Shown here piece by piece: positions 56,870-64,000 of a DNA stretch of 64,000 bases. Source of the stretch: JAFMKE01 sp964655225 (lineage in GTDB: Bacteria > Bacteroidota > Bacteroidia > Chitinophagales > UBA8649); NCBI GenBank assembly GCA_964655225.1, contig CAZZMB010000004.1, forward strand, positions 16,737 through 80,736. Direction: 5' to 3'. The stretch's first letter is position 1. The number at the start of each line of letters is the position of its first letter. The notes under the pieces are model-generated. The model was not told the origin of the DNA. It made no database searches and worked only from the letters and a program-made list of their open reading frames with translations. The position numbers were made by a program, and so were the translations under genes.

Positions 56870-57001
56870 TTATTTCTTTGCCTTGGCTTTTTTCTTCTTA
56901 GCTGGAGGGGTAGCTACAACTGGCGTTCTTTTTGGTCTTGATACACCATAAGATCCTTTCGAAATTTTTCCTCGTTTAGTTTTTTTATCACCTCTTCCCA
57001 T
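56870..57001 (-). CDS. 30S ribosomal protein bTHX
   Basis: A 43-residue, very basic protein: MGRGDKKTKRGKISKGSYG, then VSRPKRTPVVAT and a KKKKAKAKK tail. This is the Bacteroidota form of the small ribosomal protein THX. Too short for ordinary ORF finding; recognised by its MGxGDKKxxRGKI start. Lies between the convergent pdxH gene (9 bases away) and HU on the same strand, with its own promoter. Confidence 0.9.
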   Translation of the reverse strand: MGRGDKKTKRGKISKGSYGVSRPKRTPVVATPPAKKKKAKAKK

Positions 57002-57033
57002 GTTCTACAGATTTAATTTAGTTTATAAGCTTG

Positions 57034-57041
57034 CAAAAATA
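57034..57041 (-). promoter_or_regulatory. Putative -7 element of the bTHX gene
   Basis: Minus-strand TATTTTTG, exact match to TAnnTTTG, 32 bases before the bTHX ATG. It directly follows the HU terminator hairpin. Confidence 0.55.
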
Positions 57042-57077
57042 AAAAAATCCCACTAGAAACGAGTTATAGTGGGATTT
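57041..57077 (-). terminator. Intrinsic terminator of the HU gene
   Basis: Eleven-base perfect inverted repeat AAATCCCACTA/TAGTGGGATTT (57045-57055 and 57067-57077) with an 11-base loop. Read on the minus strand it ends in a run of T from 57047 to 57041, so it terminates HU transcription before bTHX. Confidence 0.85.
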
Positions 57078-57101
57078 AATATTTTAATAGAGTTTAAATG
57101 C

Positions 57102-57371
57102 TTAAACTCTTGAAGATAATTCTTTACCTGGCTTGAATTTTACAACGTTCTTAGCTGCAATATTGATTTCCATTCCAGTTTGAGGGTTTCTTCCTTTTCT
57201 TGCTGCTCTATGATTTACAGAGAAAGTACCAAATCCAACTAAAGTCAACTTGTCTCCTTTTGCTAGAGTTGAAGTTACTCCATCAGTAACAGCTTCTAAA
57301 GCAGCACCTGCTTGTACTTTTGTTAAACCTGCATCTTCAGCAATTTTGCTTATTAATTCACCTTTGTTCAT
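57102..57371 (-). CDS. HU family DNA-binding protein
   Basis: An 89-residue histone-like nucleoid protein. MNKGELISKIAEDAGL start, VGFGTFSVNHRAARKGRNPQTG DNA-binding arm with the intercalating Pro, and AAKNVVKFKPGKELS ending are all typical. Cytosolic; bends and compacts DNA. Divergent from the hydrolase gene across a 276-base gap that carries DnaA-box-like sites. Confidence 0.96.
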   Translation of the reverse strand: MNKGELISKIAEDAGLTKVQAGAALEAVTDGVTSTLAKGDKLTLVGFGTFSVNHRAARKGRNPQTGMEINIAAKNVVKFKPGKELSSRV

Positions 57372-57439
57372 AATATATAGTTTTAGTTAAAAAAAATTAT
57401 GCTATAAAAGTAAGCTCAATTCCTTTACTGATGGGCCTT

Positions 57440-57562
57440 TGCGTGGATTGACCATGTGGATAATTTATAGTTTACTTGAGTGATTAAATAAAACAATTTT
57501 GATAACATGTTGTAAATCAGATGATTAAAAATTACCATGTTAAAAAAAAATTTGTGGATATA
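57440..57562. other. Cluster of DnaA-box-like nonamers in AT-rich intergenic DNA
   Basis: TGTGGATAA at 57455-57463 is an exact DnaA box (TTATCCACA on the other strand); TGTGGATAT at 57554-57562 has one mismatch; GCGTGGATT near 57441 is weaker. The DNA between and after is very AT-rich (long A and T runs to 57580). This could be a replication origin element or a DnaA-regulated promoter region; it could also be chance in AT-rich DNA. Confidence 0.35.
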
Positions 57563-57579
57563 TTTTGAATTTTTTTTTA

Positions 57580-57607
57580 AAAGCCCTAGTAAAATAAGGC
57601 TTTTTTG
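57580..57607 (+). terminator. Terminator-like hairpin between divergent genes
   Basis: AAAAGCC (57580-57586) pairs with GGCTTTT (57599-57605) and is followed by further T, the form of a plus-strand intrinsic terminator. No annotated plus-strand gene precedes it in this divergent gap. The T-rich end with TTG at 57606-57608 may instead be the -33 part of the hydrolase promoter. Confidence 0.4.
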
Positions 57608-57638
57608 CCTTTTTGTCCATCCTAGTTTGTAAATTTAC
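57606..57638 (+). promoter_or_regulatory. Putative promoter of the hydrolase-CBS genes
   Basis: TTG at 57606-57608, 22-base spacer, TAAATTTA at 57631-57638 (one mismatch to TAnnTTTG), nine bases before the ATG at 57648. Confidence 0.4.
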
Positions 57639-57647
57639 AATCAAATT

Positions 57648-58412
57648 ATGGAAAATTTAAGCACAGACAATCGTTACTTGCAATTTGGCAGCGGTCCAGT
57701 AATTGTTTTACTTCATGGCTTGTTTGGTGCTTTGAGTAATTTTGAAAAGGTAATAGAGCATTTTCAGCAAGACTACACCGTACTTTTTCCGCAACTACCA
57801 CTTTATACATCATCACTGCTGAGTTCAACAGTTAATGGGATGGTTGATTTTGTAAATGTAATAATTGAGGAAAAAAAGTTTTCAAACCTTCACTTAGTGG
57901 GCAATTCTTTAGGTGGGCACATTGGTTTGGTTTATGCCCTTAAGAATATGGATAAAGTTGCATCTATAACCTTAACAGGAAGCTCGGGTTTGTTTGAGAA
58001 TTCTTTAGGTGATGGATATCCTAACAAAGAAAATTACGATTACATTCGCAAAAAAACGGAATATACATTTTACGATCCCACCGTGGCATCTAAGGAATTG
58101 GTAGATGAGATATTTAATACAGTCAACGATAGAGCAAAAGCAATAAGAGTTATTGCACTTGCAAAATCTGCACTTCGACATAATCTTCGTAAAGAATTAA
58201 ATAAAATTGATATTCCTGCAAATATTATTTGGGGTGGGAATGATAATATTACTCCACTTTTTGTTGGAGAGGAATTTCAAAAATTGATTCCAAATGCCAA
58301 ACTTTCAGTTATTGATAAGTGTGGCCATGCAGCGATGATGGAACATCCAGAAAGGTTTAATGAACTTTTGGAGCAATTTTTGATAAACTTATATGTAAAT
58401 AAATTAGAGTGA
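57648..58412 (+). CDS. Alpha/beta hydrolase
   Basis: A 254-residue cytosolic alpha/beta-hydrolase fold enzyme. Oxyanion-hole HGLFG (23-27), nucleophile elbow GNSLGG with Ser87, acid Asp199 (GGNDNITP) and His227 (CGHAAMMEHP) make a complete catalytic triad. The overall form resembles MhpC/BioH-type esterases and hydrolases; the substrate is unknown. Its stop overlaps the GTG start of the CBS gene, so the two are translationally coupled. Confidence 0.9.
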   Translation: MENLSTDNRYLQFGSGPVIVLLHGLFGALSNFEKVIEHFQQDYTVLFPQLPLYTSSLLSSTVNGMVDFVNVIIEEKKFSNLHLVGNSLGGHIGLVYALKNMDKVASITLTGSSGLFENSLGDGYPNKENYDYIRKKTEYTFYDPTVASKELVDEIFNTVNDRAKAIRVIALAKSALRHNLRKELNKIDIPANIIWGGNDNITPLFVGEEFQKLIPNAKLSVIDKCGHAAMMEHPERFNELLEQFLINLYVNKLE

Positions 58413-59068
58413 TAGCCAAAAACGCCATTGAAGAAAGCACCCCCTTCCTCCGCATCACGGATTCTGTAAAGTTTGCTGTTGAACTTATGGAAGAGTTCAA
58501 ACAAGAGCACCTGCCCGTGTTAAATGGGAAGGAGTTGGTTGGTGTTGTATCTGAACAGCAATTGCTAGACACTGTGGGTGTTGATCTTTTGAGTGAATTG
58601 TCGTTTCCCTTGATAAAAATAGCGGTTAAAGAACATACCCATTTGTTTGATGCTATGAAGGCAGGGTTTGAAAGTAGAAGCAGTATTTTACCTGTGGTTA
58701 ATAGTGAGGATAATTACATAGGACTTATCTCTCCTCGAAGTTTGTTGATAAAATTATCCGAGTTCAATTTTGTGCGAGAATCAGGAGGAATATTTGTTTT
58801 AGAAATACCCGCTCATGATTATTCTTTGGCAGAAATCTCAAGAATAGTTGAATCCAATAAAGCTGCTGTTCTTTCTATAGCCACTGCAACTATTGAAGGT
58901 TCAGACGATCTTCAAGTCACGGTTAAAGTTAACACATTAGACCTTACCTATATTATTGCTACTTTGGAAAGATACAATTATACAATTTCTAACATTTTCC
59001 ATCAAGCTGAACAAATTGATCAGCTTAAAGAACGGTATGATGCACTCATGCATTATTTAAACGTTTGA
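58409..59068 (+). CDS. CBS-pair protein with ACT-like C-terminus
   Basis: A 219-residue soluble protein: two CBS motifs (about residues 2-55, with HLPVLNGKELVGVVSEQQLL, and 68-122, with SSILPVVNSEDNYIGLISPRSLL), then a region of about 80 residues (SLAEISRIVESNKAAVLSIATA ... YIIATLERYNYTI) that looks like an ACT-type ligand domain. CBS pairs sense adenine nucleotides. Start is GTG 58409, overlapping the hydrolase stop. Lies just before nadK, so nucleotide-responsive control of neighbours is conceivable (inference). Confidence 0.85.
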   Translation: MIAKNAIEESTPFLRITDSVKFAVELMEEFKQEHLPVLNGKELVGVVSEQQLLDTVGVDLLSELSFPLIKIAVKEHTHLFDAMKAGFESRSSILPVVNSEDNYIGLISPRSLLIKLSEFNFVRESGGIFVLEIPAHDYSLAEISRIVESNKAAVLSIATATIEGSDDLQVTVKVNTLDLTYIIATLERYNYTISNIFHQAEQIDQLKERYDALMHYLNV

Positions 59069-59085
59069 TTTTCATTTGACTTTCA

Positions 59086-59118
59086 TTGAAATGATGTCTA
59101 AGTATTCCCTTATCTTTG
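59086..59118 (+). promoter_or_regulatory. Promoter of nadK
   Basis: TTG at 59086-59088, 22-base spacer, TATCTTTG at 59111-59118 (exact TAnnTTTG), then TCTT and the ATG at 59123. The transcript would start at or beside the start codon, that is, leaderless. Confidence 0.6.
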
Positions 59119-59122
59119 TCTT

Positions 59123-60001
59123 ATGCACGTAGCAGTATATGGACGAAATTTAAAGCCAAGCACAACACCGTATGTAGCGCAATTCTTTGAGCTTTTAAAA
59201 GCTAAAGGAATAAGCTATACGGTAAATAGACCATTTCATAAGCATCTACTCTCAGATCATTCTTTAACTATTGATGATTCTACCTTTAGTAAGAAGAAGG
59301 AAATAACCGCAGCTATTGACTTTGTTTTTAGCTTAGGAGGCGATGGGACAATACTCGATGCGGTTAGTTGGATTGGAGATAAAGAAATCCCTGTAGTTGG
59401 CATAAATTTTGGCCGATTAGGGTTTTTGGCAAGTATTTCAATTAATGACATTGAAGATTCACTAAATGCCATAATTAATGGAAAGCACGTTATTGATAAG
59501 CGAAACTTAATTCAATTAGAATCAAACAAAAAGCTATTTGGCAACACTTCATTTGCTTTAAATGAGTTTACCGTGCAGCGCGTGGAAACTTCTTCCATGA
59601 TAACCGTTCATACTTATTTAAACGGACAGCATTTAAATTCTTATTGGGCAGATGGCTTGATTGTCTCTACTGCCACAGGCTCGACGGGTTATTCGCTTAG
59701 CTGTGGAGGTCCTGTAATTTATCCAAATAGCAAGAATTTTGTTATTACACCCGTAGCACCTCATAATTTAAATGTACGACCAATGGTCGTGCCAGACGAT
59801 GTGGAGCTGCGTTTGCATGTAGAGGGAAGAAGTAAGCGATTTCTAGCAAGCTTAGATAGTCGAAATAAAACTATTGATGCTAGTTTTGAGCTTAAACTTA
59901 AGAAAGCTTCCTTCCAAGCACATTTGGTGAGGTTAAGCTCAAGCAATTTTGTAAACGCGATTAGGGAAAAGTTACTTTGGGGAGAAGATTTGAGAAATTA
60001 A
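59123..60001 (+). CDS. nadK: NAD kinase
   Basis: Phosphorylates NAD to NADP. GGDGT at residues 72-76 (SLGGDGTILDAV), then GINFGRLGFLA, the NE-containing ALNEFTVQR, DGLIVSTATGSTGYSLSCGGPV and the C-terminal ITPVAPHNLNVRP. 292 residues, normal. Confidence 0.96.
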   Translation: MHVAVYGRNLKPSTTPYVAQFFELLKAKGISYTVNRPFHKHLLSDHSLTIDDSTFSKKKEITAAIDFVFSLGGDGTILDAVSWIGDKEIPVVGINFGRLGFLASISINDIEDSLNAIINGKHVIDKRNLIQLESNKKLFGNTSFALNEFTVQRVETSSMITVHTYLNGQHLNSYWADGLIVSTATGSTGYSLSCGGPVIYPNSKNFVITPVAPHNLNVRPMVVPDDVELRLHVEGRSKRFLASLDSRNKTIDASFELKLKKASFQAHLVRLSSSNFVNAIREKLLWGEDLRN

Positions 60002-60057
60002 GCTCAAATTGGATTTTTGGCATATTAATTGACTAGATAAATGTAAATAGTATAAAA

Positions 60058-60588
60058 ATGAGAAACCTACTTTTGATATTTATGGCAGTTGTTTTAATGA
60101 GCAGTTGTAAAACATTAATACCTTTCACGGAGGATTTAAAAACAAGTAATTCTTGGACGAATAATGAAGTCAAGAAAATCCAATATTATAATTCTGAGCC
60201 AATAGTTCTAAACAGGCAGCTTAACAGTAATGAAACTGGAATTGTCTCTGGGAAAATTAAGATGGTTGGTGGCAAGCAAGTAGAGGAGATTGTCATTCGC
60301 GAAGGTACTCCCGGTATCGTTTCAGCCTTGCCAGACGGACTTAGGATGGCCGTCAGCTTCGAAATAGGGGATGATCATTACCTAACTTTTGGAGTAGATA
60401 GTAAAAGAGGTGGAAGATATTATTTGCGATTGAAGGATTATGAGAAAAATAAGTTTGCTTCAGTGACATATTTTGGAAAAACTTATGATGTGAGTCCAAT
60501 TGCTCTTAATGCATACTTACAAGTAAACTTGAAAAAAATAAATAAGGAAAAGCTATCCTTGCGCGTTGCCAAGGGGCGCAAGCTTTAA
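60058..60588 (+). CDS. Hypothetical lipoprotein
   Basis: A 176-residue protein with a short signal sequence and lipobox ending VLMSSC (Cys about residue 17). The mature part is basic near the C-terminus (KINKEKLSLRVAKGRKL) and predicted beta-rich, with VEEIVIREGTPGIVS and DDHYLTFGVDSKRGGRYYL. No family recognised. Followed by a terminator, so probably monocistronic. Confidence 0.78.
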   Translation: MRNLLLIFMAVVLMSSCKTLIPFTEDLKTSNSWTNNEVKKIQYYNSEPIVLNRQLNSNETGIVSGKIKMVGGKQVEEIVIREGTPGIVSALPDGLRMAVSFEIGDDHYLTFGVDSKRGGRYYLRLKDYEKNKFASVTYFGKTYDVSPIALNAYLQVNLKKINKEKLSLRVAKGRKL

Positions 60589-60608
60589 TAAAACAGTTAA
60601 ACATTAGT

Positions 60609-60639
60609 AAAAAGAGCACTCAATTGGGGTGCTCTTTTT
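60609..60639. terminator. Intrinsic terminator after the lipoprotein gene
   Basis: Eleven-base perfect inverted repeat AAAAAGAGCAC/GTGCTCTTTTT with a nine-base loop, 21 bases after the stop. Flanking A and T runs could let it act in both directions. Confidence 0.85.
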
Positions 60640-60712
60640 AGTTTACGCTCCATTATTGATAGACTAGGCTTATCTTTTTCTTAAAAGACATATAAATATG
60701 TAGTGAATACGC

Positions 60713-60720
60713 TATATTTG
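60713..60720 (+). promoter_or_regulatory. Putative -7 element of the peptidyl-prolyl isomerase gene
   Basis: TATATTTG, exact match to TAnnTTTG, 39 bases before the ATG at 60760. No TTG at the usual -33 distance. Confidence 0.5.
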
Positions 60721-60759
60721 CACCTCTTAAATAAGAAGAAATAATTAAAATAGATTTAA

Positions 60760-62856
60760 ATGGCGGTTATAGGTACATTAAGACAAAAATTAGGCGGTAT
60801 ATTAATATTCGTCATTGCCTTGGCAATGTTGGCCTTCATCCTAATGGATATGGGCGGACAAGGTAATGGCCCCGTAAGAGGAACAGATATAGTTGTGGTA
60901 AATGGAGAAAAGATTTCATACGCTGAGTTTGATGCGCGTTTGAAAATCAATGAGACCTTTTTGAAAAATCAGCTTCAAGGAGCGGATTTAACCGTCGCTC
61001 AAAAGGAAAATGTTCGCACAAGTACGTTCAATGAAATCATTAATGATAAATTGAAAAAAGATTTGTTTGAAGACCTAGGCATTCAAGTTGCAACAGCTGA
61101 AAAAAAAGCCATGCTTTTTGATCAGGAGTTTCAACATCCAAGTATTACTTCTTCATTCGCGGGAGAAAATGGTCAGTATGATGCTGCGCTGTTTAAGCAA
61201 TATTTAGAAACATTAGATTTGGTCGATAAAAATTCAGGTTTAACTGCAGAAGAAAAACGTGCACAATGGACAAATTTTGAGCAAGCGATTTATAAGGAAA
61301 GATTAGAAAAAAAGTATAATCAGTTGTTAGCGAAAAGTGCAAATGTGCCAACTTGGATGGCAGAAGCTTTGTACACGAATGACAATCTTAAGGCCAATGC
61401 AGAATTTGTTTACCTTCCATTTGCTGGTGTAACTGATGATGAGCTTTCTTTTTCAGATTCAGACCTCAATGCATATTTAGAGAATCATGAAAATGAGTTT
61501 AAACAAGATGCTTCTGTAAATATCAAGTACGTAGCTTTCGCCATAGCTCCATCAAGTGATGATGTTTTGAATGCAGAAAATTGGATGACCGATAAGTTCG
61601 CTCAATGGCAGATAGCTGAGGACGATTCCTTGTTTATAATGGCAAGTTCAGAAACGCGATGGGATAGAAGGTTTTACAAAGAAGGTGAGTTAACGAATGC
61701 CTTTGCAGATTCCATTTTCTCTGCTAAGGCAGGTACTTTATTTGGCCCTCTAAAAGTGAATGATAGTTTCGTGGCAAGTAAGTTGATTAATCGTAAACCA
61801 ATTGCAGATTCTTTAAAAGTAAGACATTTACTCATTACAGGTGAAGGCTTTGCTACGCAAGAGGAGGCTTCAAATTTAATTGATAGTTTAAGAACAATAA
61901 TCTTAGAAGACGGGGTCCCATTAGCATCTTTAACTGCTAAGTTTTCTCAAGATCCAAGCAATGCGCAAGATGGCGGAGATTTGCAGTGGGTTCTTCCCGG
62001 TGAAATGGTAACTCCATTCAATGATGCTATATTTTATGAAATGAAAATTGGGGATGTGAAGATGGTATACACTCAATTTGGTGCTCACTTTGTGGAAGTT
62101 TATGATTGGGGAACCACTTCAGAAGCAGTTAAGGTGGCAACATTAACTAAATCAATTTTTGCTAGTGAGGAAACTACAAACAGTATTTTCGCTGAATCGA
62201 GTTTATATGCTGGAAACAACCGAACAAAGGATGCTTTTCTAGCAGGAACTGATCAAATAAAGGATGCGACAAGCGTTCCAAAAACTGCAAATTCAATCGC
62301 TGGACTTGATGGAAATGCGCGAGAAATGATAAAATGGGCTTTTGAAGCGGAAGATGAAGATGTTTCTTCACCATTTATGATAGGTAATAATTTTGTTGTC
62401 GCACTTCAAGATGGACAAACTGAAGAAGGAAAAGCTAACTTAGAAAGTGTACGTGCAATTATTGAAGCTGAAGTGAAGAAGGAAAAGAAAGCGCTTATGC
62501 TAAAAGAAAAACTGCTTGGTTCAGATTTAAGTGCATTAGCTTCCTCGAATGGTATAAGCATACAAACAGCAAACGATTTATCATTTACTAAGGTTACGCT
62601 GCCAGGTGTAGGGAATGAATCAAAGGTAGTGGCAACTGCTCTTGGCTTATCCTTAAATGAAGTTTCTTCTCCTATCATTGGCGAAAATGGCGTGTTTGTG
62701 GTTAAGACAATCTTGAAAAGTGAAGTTCCTGCGGCAACTGATTTAAGTGCTTATAAGCTTAGGTCAAGTTCTTTTTCATCAGGTGTTCAAGGCAGATTAA
62801 CTGAAGCCTTAAGAAATGGAGCTGATATAGAAGATAATAGCTTCGACTTTTTCTAA
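60760..62856 (+). CDS. SurA/PpiD-type peptidyl-prolyl isomerase, membrane-anchored
   Basis: Periplasmic folding factor of 698 residues anchored by one N-terminal helix (residues about 12-32), like PpiD. A SurA_N-type chaperone region follows (VVNGEKISYAEFDARL ... about 45-230), then a parvulin (PpiC) domain near 353-455 with VRHLLI, FSQDPSNAQDGGDLQW and FGAHFVEV. A second, degenerate chaperone region makes up the C-terminal part. Likely helps outer-membrane and secreted proteins fold at the inner membrane. DUF2480 follows 18 bases later. Confidence 0.92.
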   Translation: MAVIGTLRQKLGGILIFVIALAMLAFILMDMGGQGNGPVRGTDIVVVNGEKISYAEFDARLKINETFLKNQLQGADLTVAQKENVRTSTFNEIINDKLKKDLFEDLGIQVATAEKKAMLFDQEFQHPSITSSFAGENGQYDAALFKQYLETLDLVDKNSGLTAEEKRAQWTNFEQAIYKERLEKKYNQLLAKSANVPTWMAEALYTNDNLKANAEFVYLPFAGVTDDELSFSDSDLNAYLENHENEFKQDASVNIKYVAFAIAPSSDDVLNAENWMTDKFAQWQIAEDDSLFIMASSETRWDRRFYKEGELTNAFADSIFSAKAGTLFGPLKVNDSFVASKLINRKPIADSLKVRHLLITGEGFATQEEASNLIDSLRTIILEDGVPLASLTAKFSQDPSNAQDGGDLQWVLPGEMVTPFNDAIFYEMKIGDVKMVYTQFGAHFVEVYDWGTTSEAVKVATLTKSIFASEETTNSIFAESSLYAGNNRTKDAFLAGTDQIKDATSVPKTANSIAGLDGNAREMIKWAFEAEDEDVSSPFMIGNNFVVALQDGQTEEGKANLESVRAIIEAEVKKEKKALMLKEKLLGSDLSALASSNGISIQTANDLSFTKVTLPGVGNESKVVATALGLSLNEVSSPIIGENGVFVVKTILKSEVPAATDLSAYKLRSSSFSSGVQGRLTEALRNGADIEDNSFDFF

Positions 62857-62874
62857 AGGAAAAATATATATCTA

Positions 62875-63372
62875 ATGGAGAATAAAGTAGCGAAAAAAGC
62901 TATTGAGACTATTGACATGCTCCAACTCATTTCGGTGAGTAGTATCAAAGGTTTTGATCTAACGCCATTCTTATATAAAGCCATCATTCTTAAAGAGAAG
63001 GATTTTAGGGACGCACTTAAAGGCTATGATTTTTACGATTTTAAAGAAAGTCAGGTTTATATCCACTGCAGCAGTGACGCTATTATTCCTGTGTGGGCAT
63101 ACATGCTTGTAGCATCTTATTTAACAGATTTGGGTATTCCTCATATCTTTGCACAGAGCAAAGCAGAAGCAATAAATGTGTTTATCTCAGAAGCTATTTC
63201 AGAACTAGATTTAAAACTATATGCCAATAAGCGCGTTATCGTTAAAGGCTGCGGCGGAAAAATCTCAGTAAAAGAACAAAACTACGTTAAACTAACTCAA
63301 AAATTGAAACCAGTAGTAAGAGCAATCTCTTATGGGGAAGCATGTTCTATGGTTCCAATTTCAAAAAACTAA
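62875..63372 (+). CDS. DUF2480 family protein
   Basis: A 165-residue soluble protein of the Bacteroidota family DUF2480: LKEKDFRDALKGYDF, the near-invariant IHCSSDAIIPVWAYML, VIVKGCGGK and the ending YGEACSMVPISK are recognisable. Conserved Cys residues occur in HCSS, KGCG and EACS. Function unknown. Lies between the isomerase and the transglycosylase genes. Confidence 0.88.
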   Translation: MENKVAKKAIETIDMLQLISVSSIKGFDLTPFLYKAIILKEKDFRDALKGYDFYDFKESQVYIHCSSDAIIPVWAYMLVASYLTDLGIPHIFAQSKAEAINVFISEAISELDLKLYANKRVIVKGCGGKISVKEQNYVKLTQKLKPVVRAISYGEACSMVPISKN

Positions 63373-63375
63373 AGC

Positions 63376-64000
63376 ATGAATTTTTTAAATAAGTGGCTGA
63401 TGCCCATGTTCGTCACTCTCGTTACTTTAGTGGTATTTAAGACAGTTCTACTAAGTTTGAATGAAGATAACAAACCTAATCCCACAACAAAAATTGCGGG
63501 GATGAGTTTATTTAACAATTGCGAGGAAGCAGATGATTCTTTGCTTGATAATGCTTTAAATGCACCTCAACGTATTAACCCTGTTAGAATTAGTGGTGAT
63601 GTTTTCTTTGCTAATGAAAAAGTTCCATTAAATGATCAAGAAGTCAGAGAACGTTTTGATCGAGAGCTATTAGTTAATACATTTTGGCATTCAAATACCA
63701 TGTTAAATTATAAACTGTCTAGCAAGTACTTTGATGATATTGAGAAGATTTTAAAAAAGAATGGTGTTCCTGGTGATTTTAAGTATTTGGCCGTAGCTGA
63801 AAGTGGTTTGAGAAATGTAGTTTCACCAGCAGGTGCAGCAGGCTATTGGCAGTTTCTAAAATCAACTGGATTGGAGTATGGCTTAGAAATTAACAATGAG
63901 GTGGATGAGAGATATGATTATGTGAAAGCAACTTCTGCTGCATGCGATTATCTGAAAGATGCCAAAGAGAAATTTGGATCTTGGACACTTGCCGCAGCAA
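63376..64000 (+). CDS. Lytic transglycosylase, cut by the right edge
   Basis: Starts at ATG 63376, 3 bases after DUF2480, and stays open to the window end (208 complete codons). Signal anchor residues about 8-28, then a linker, then a Slt/MltD-type lysozyme-like domain: KYLAVAESGL with catalytic Glu142, followed by SPAGAAGYWQFLKSTG and DERYDYVKATSAACDYLKDA. Cleaves peptidoglycan glycan strands with formation of 1,6-anhydro-MurNAc, the compound recycled by AnmK (14758-15885). Any LysM repeats would lie beyond the window. Confidence 0.92.
   Translation, partial: MNFLNKWLMPMFVTLVTLVVFKTVLLSLNEDNKPNPTTKIAGMSLFNNCEEADDSLLDNALNAPQRINPVRISGDVFFANEKVPLNDQEVRERFDRELLVNTFWHSNTMLNYKLSSKYFDDIEKILKKNGVPGDFKYLAVAESGLRNVVSPAGAAGYWQFLKSTGLEYGLEINNEVDERYDYVKATSAACDYLKDAKEKFGSWTLAAA

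Noticed and set aside
56766..56951. 61-codon plus-strand frame over the pdxH end and antisense to bTHX
   Set aside because: Overlaps two recognised genes in other frames.
1..64000. CRISPR arrays, insertion sequences, rRNA, tRNA or phage genes
   Set aside because: Looked for repeats, transposase or integrase motifs and conserved RNA sequences; none seen apart from the riboswitch.

Overview
The window is a chromosomal segment of a Bacteroidota bacterium, most likely an aerobic member of the Flavobacteriales or a close relative. The reasons are low GC content, type IX secretion (T9SS) sorting tails of both kinds (a CHU_C/type B tail at 10693-14385 and a type A tail at 52279-53265), Bacteroidota-restricted families (DUF4290, DUF5606, DUF2480, ribosomal protein bTHX), weak Shine-Dalgarno use, and promoters of the Bacteroidota type (TTG ... 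TAnnTTTG). I cannot name the genus. I see no prophage, insertion sequence, CRISPR array, rRNA or tRNA; the region is housekeeping chromosome with some lineage-specific genes.

Layout. 1-6968: a cytochrome aa3-type oxidase operon (subunit II cut by the left edge, subunit I, heme O synthase, two tandem subunit III paralogues, subunit IV, SCO copper chaperone, DUF420/CtaM-like protein, small CxxC membrane protein). 7040-16883: M1 aminopeptidase, a Cys-less alkyltransferase-like protein, trmB, a 1230-residue PKD/T9SS cell-surface protein, a cytochrome c lipoprotein, anmK and an SDR epimerase. 16965-20173 (minus): M29 aminopeptidase, GtrA-like protein, urocanate hydratase. 20312-20923: uridine kinase. 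20929-28457 (minus): GlmU-like protein, tpiA, prmA and a 1592-residue secreted protein of unknown function. 28618-29088: YkuK-like RNase H fold protein. 29355-37941: a compact nine-gene operon hemA-C-D-E-F-B-L-H-J covering the whole route from glutamyl-tRNA to protoheme. 38074-43571 (minus): accA-DUF6913-like-dapA, DUF4290, UvrD-type helicase. 43671-47115: a 51-codon ORF, a phosphodiesterase/TPR/sulfotransferase fusion and a lipoprotein. 47210-50062: uvrA. 50119-53265: a cobalamin riboswitch, a BtuB-like TonB receptor and a DUF4465 (BtuH-like) protein with a T9SS tail. 53370-57371: DUF5606, M3 oligopeptidase, lipoprotein, pdxH, bTHX and HU. 57648-64000: alpha/beta hydrolase, CBS protein, nadK, lipoprotein, SurA/PpiD-type isomerase, DUF2480 and a lytic transglycosylase cut by the right edge.

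How the parts fit. The heme operon supplies protoheme, which CtaB (2880-3782) farnesylates for the aa3 oxidase. HemF and HemJ are the aerobic-lifestyle choices for the late steps. The B12 module pairs an outer-membrane importer with a probable surface B12-binding protein under one riboswitch. Several genes have a TAnnTTT(G/A) element only 4-5 bases before their ATG, which suggests leaderless mRNAs. The most unusual items are the three-domain phosphodiesterase-TPR-sulfotransferase with its small overlapping upstream ORF, the giant secreted protein with a duplicated basic tail, the T9SS version of a BtuH-like protein, the recurrent leaderless promoter geometry, and a small cluster of DnaA-box-like sites between HU and the hydrolase. 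I found no clear-cut wholly new system; these are candidates.
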